Part shown: piece by piece, positions 13,169-13,201 of the stretch | How positions within the stretch are numbered: the first letter of the stretch is position 1 | How the letters are laid out: every line of letters starts with the position of its first letter | Assembly (NCBI GenBank): GCA_030680655.1 | Contig: JAUXUZ010000578.1 | Location: forward strand, 1-13,201 | Source of the DNA: Phycisphaerales bacterium | GTDB taxonomy: Bacteria > Planctomycetota > Phycisphaerae > Phycisphaerales > UBA1924 | Direction of reading: 5' to 3' | Length of the DNA: 13,201 bases | Notes under the pieces: generated by a model | Told to the model about the DNA's origin: nothing | The model's database searches: none | What the model saw: the letters and a program-made list of their open reading frames with translations, nothing else | Program-made: the position numbers and the translations under genes

Positions 13169-13201
13169 AGAGCCTGATCGACGCGCGCACGCTGCGCACC
13201 G
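13165..13201 (+). CDS. Start of the next gene (cut by window end)
   Basis: ATG at 13165 overlaps the stop of the previous gene (ATGA) and is preceded by GGGGAGG, a strong Shine-Dalgarno. Only about 12 residues (MKSLIDARTLRT) are visible, too few to identify. Coupling to the HTH protein gene suggests a joint function; if the latter is a terminase small subunit, this position would suit a terminase large subunit or another packaging gene. Confidence 0.6.
   Translation, partial: MKSLIDARTLRT

Noticed and set aside
1..13201. CRISPR arrays, tRNA or rRNA genes, transposases
   Set aside because: I saw no regular repeat-spacer arrays, no tRNA cloverleaf and no transposase-like reading frame. The only repeats are the short ones listed.

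Overview
The window reads as a GC-rich chromosome segment from a planctomycete, most likely of the Phycisphaerales type. Three things point there: a secreted protein ending in a Pro-Gly/Ala-Leu-Gly/Arg-rich sorting tail (PEP-CTERM-like), a secreted protein with HAF repeats and a terminal two-repeat 'GC-type' dockerin-like module, and weak use of Shine-Dalgarno sequences by the core genes next to strong ones in the phage-type genes. This is inference; no rRNA or other marker is present.

Left part (1-3890, + strand, ordinary host genes): a PhoB-type response regulator and its PhoR-type histidine kinase form a two-component pair. They are followed by a seven-iron ferredoxin and a sorting-tail exported protein closed by a very strong intrinsic terminator (3856-3889).

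Middle part (4013-9072, - strand): a block of phage-type head genes. In transcription order they are an SPP1-type portal protein, a small coiled-coil scaffold-like protein, an SU10/DUF5309-type major capsid protein, a probable head-tail connector, and two small proteins overlapping by 4 bases that are probably virion components. No terminase lies upstream of the portal. No protease, tail tube, tape measure or lysis gene follows, because the block meets the host terminator. The spacers hold hairpins, short tandem repeats, a large inverted repeat and long G tracts, which is loose packing for a phage late operon.

Right part (9357-13201): two + strand genes, a secreted HAF/dockerin-like protein and a three-helix membrane protein, separate the head block from a control region. 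There a LexA/CI-type repressor (- strand) with an intact self-cleavage site and Ser-Lys dyad is divergent from a + strand operon. That operon starts with a sigma-region-4-like HTH protein, translationally coupled to a gene cut off by the window end. The spacer between them is AT-rich and unusually structured: two DnaA-box-like 9-mers 11 bp apart, four degenerate direct repeats, and A-tracts phased at close to one helical turn.

The most interesting reading is that about 3.9-13.2+ kb is one integrated element (prophage, gene-transfer-agent relative or capsid-forming satellite). It would have head genes on one arm, an SOS-type switch on the other and cargo genes between. The right end is not in the window, so terminase, integrase or tail genes may lie beyond 13201.
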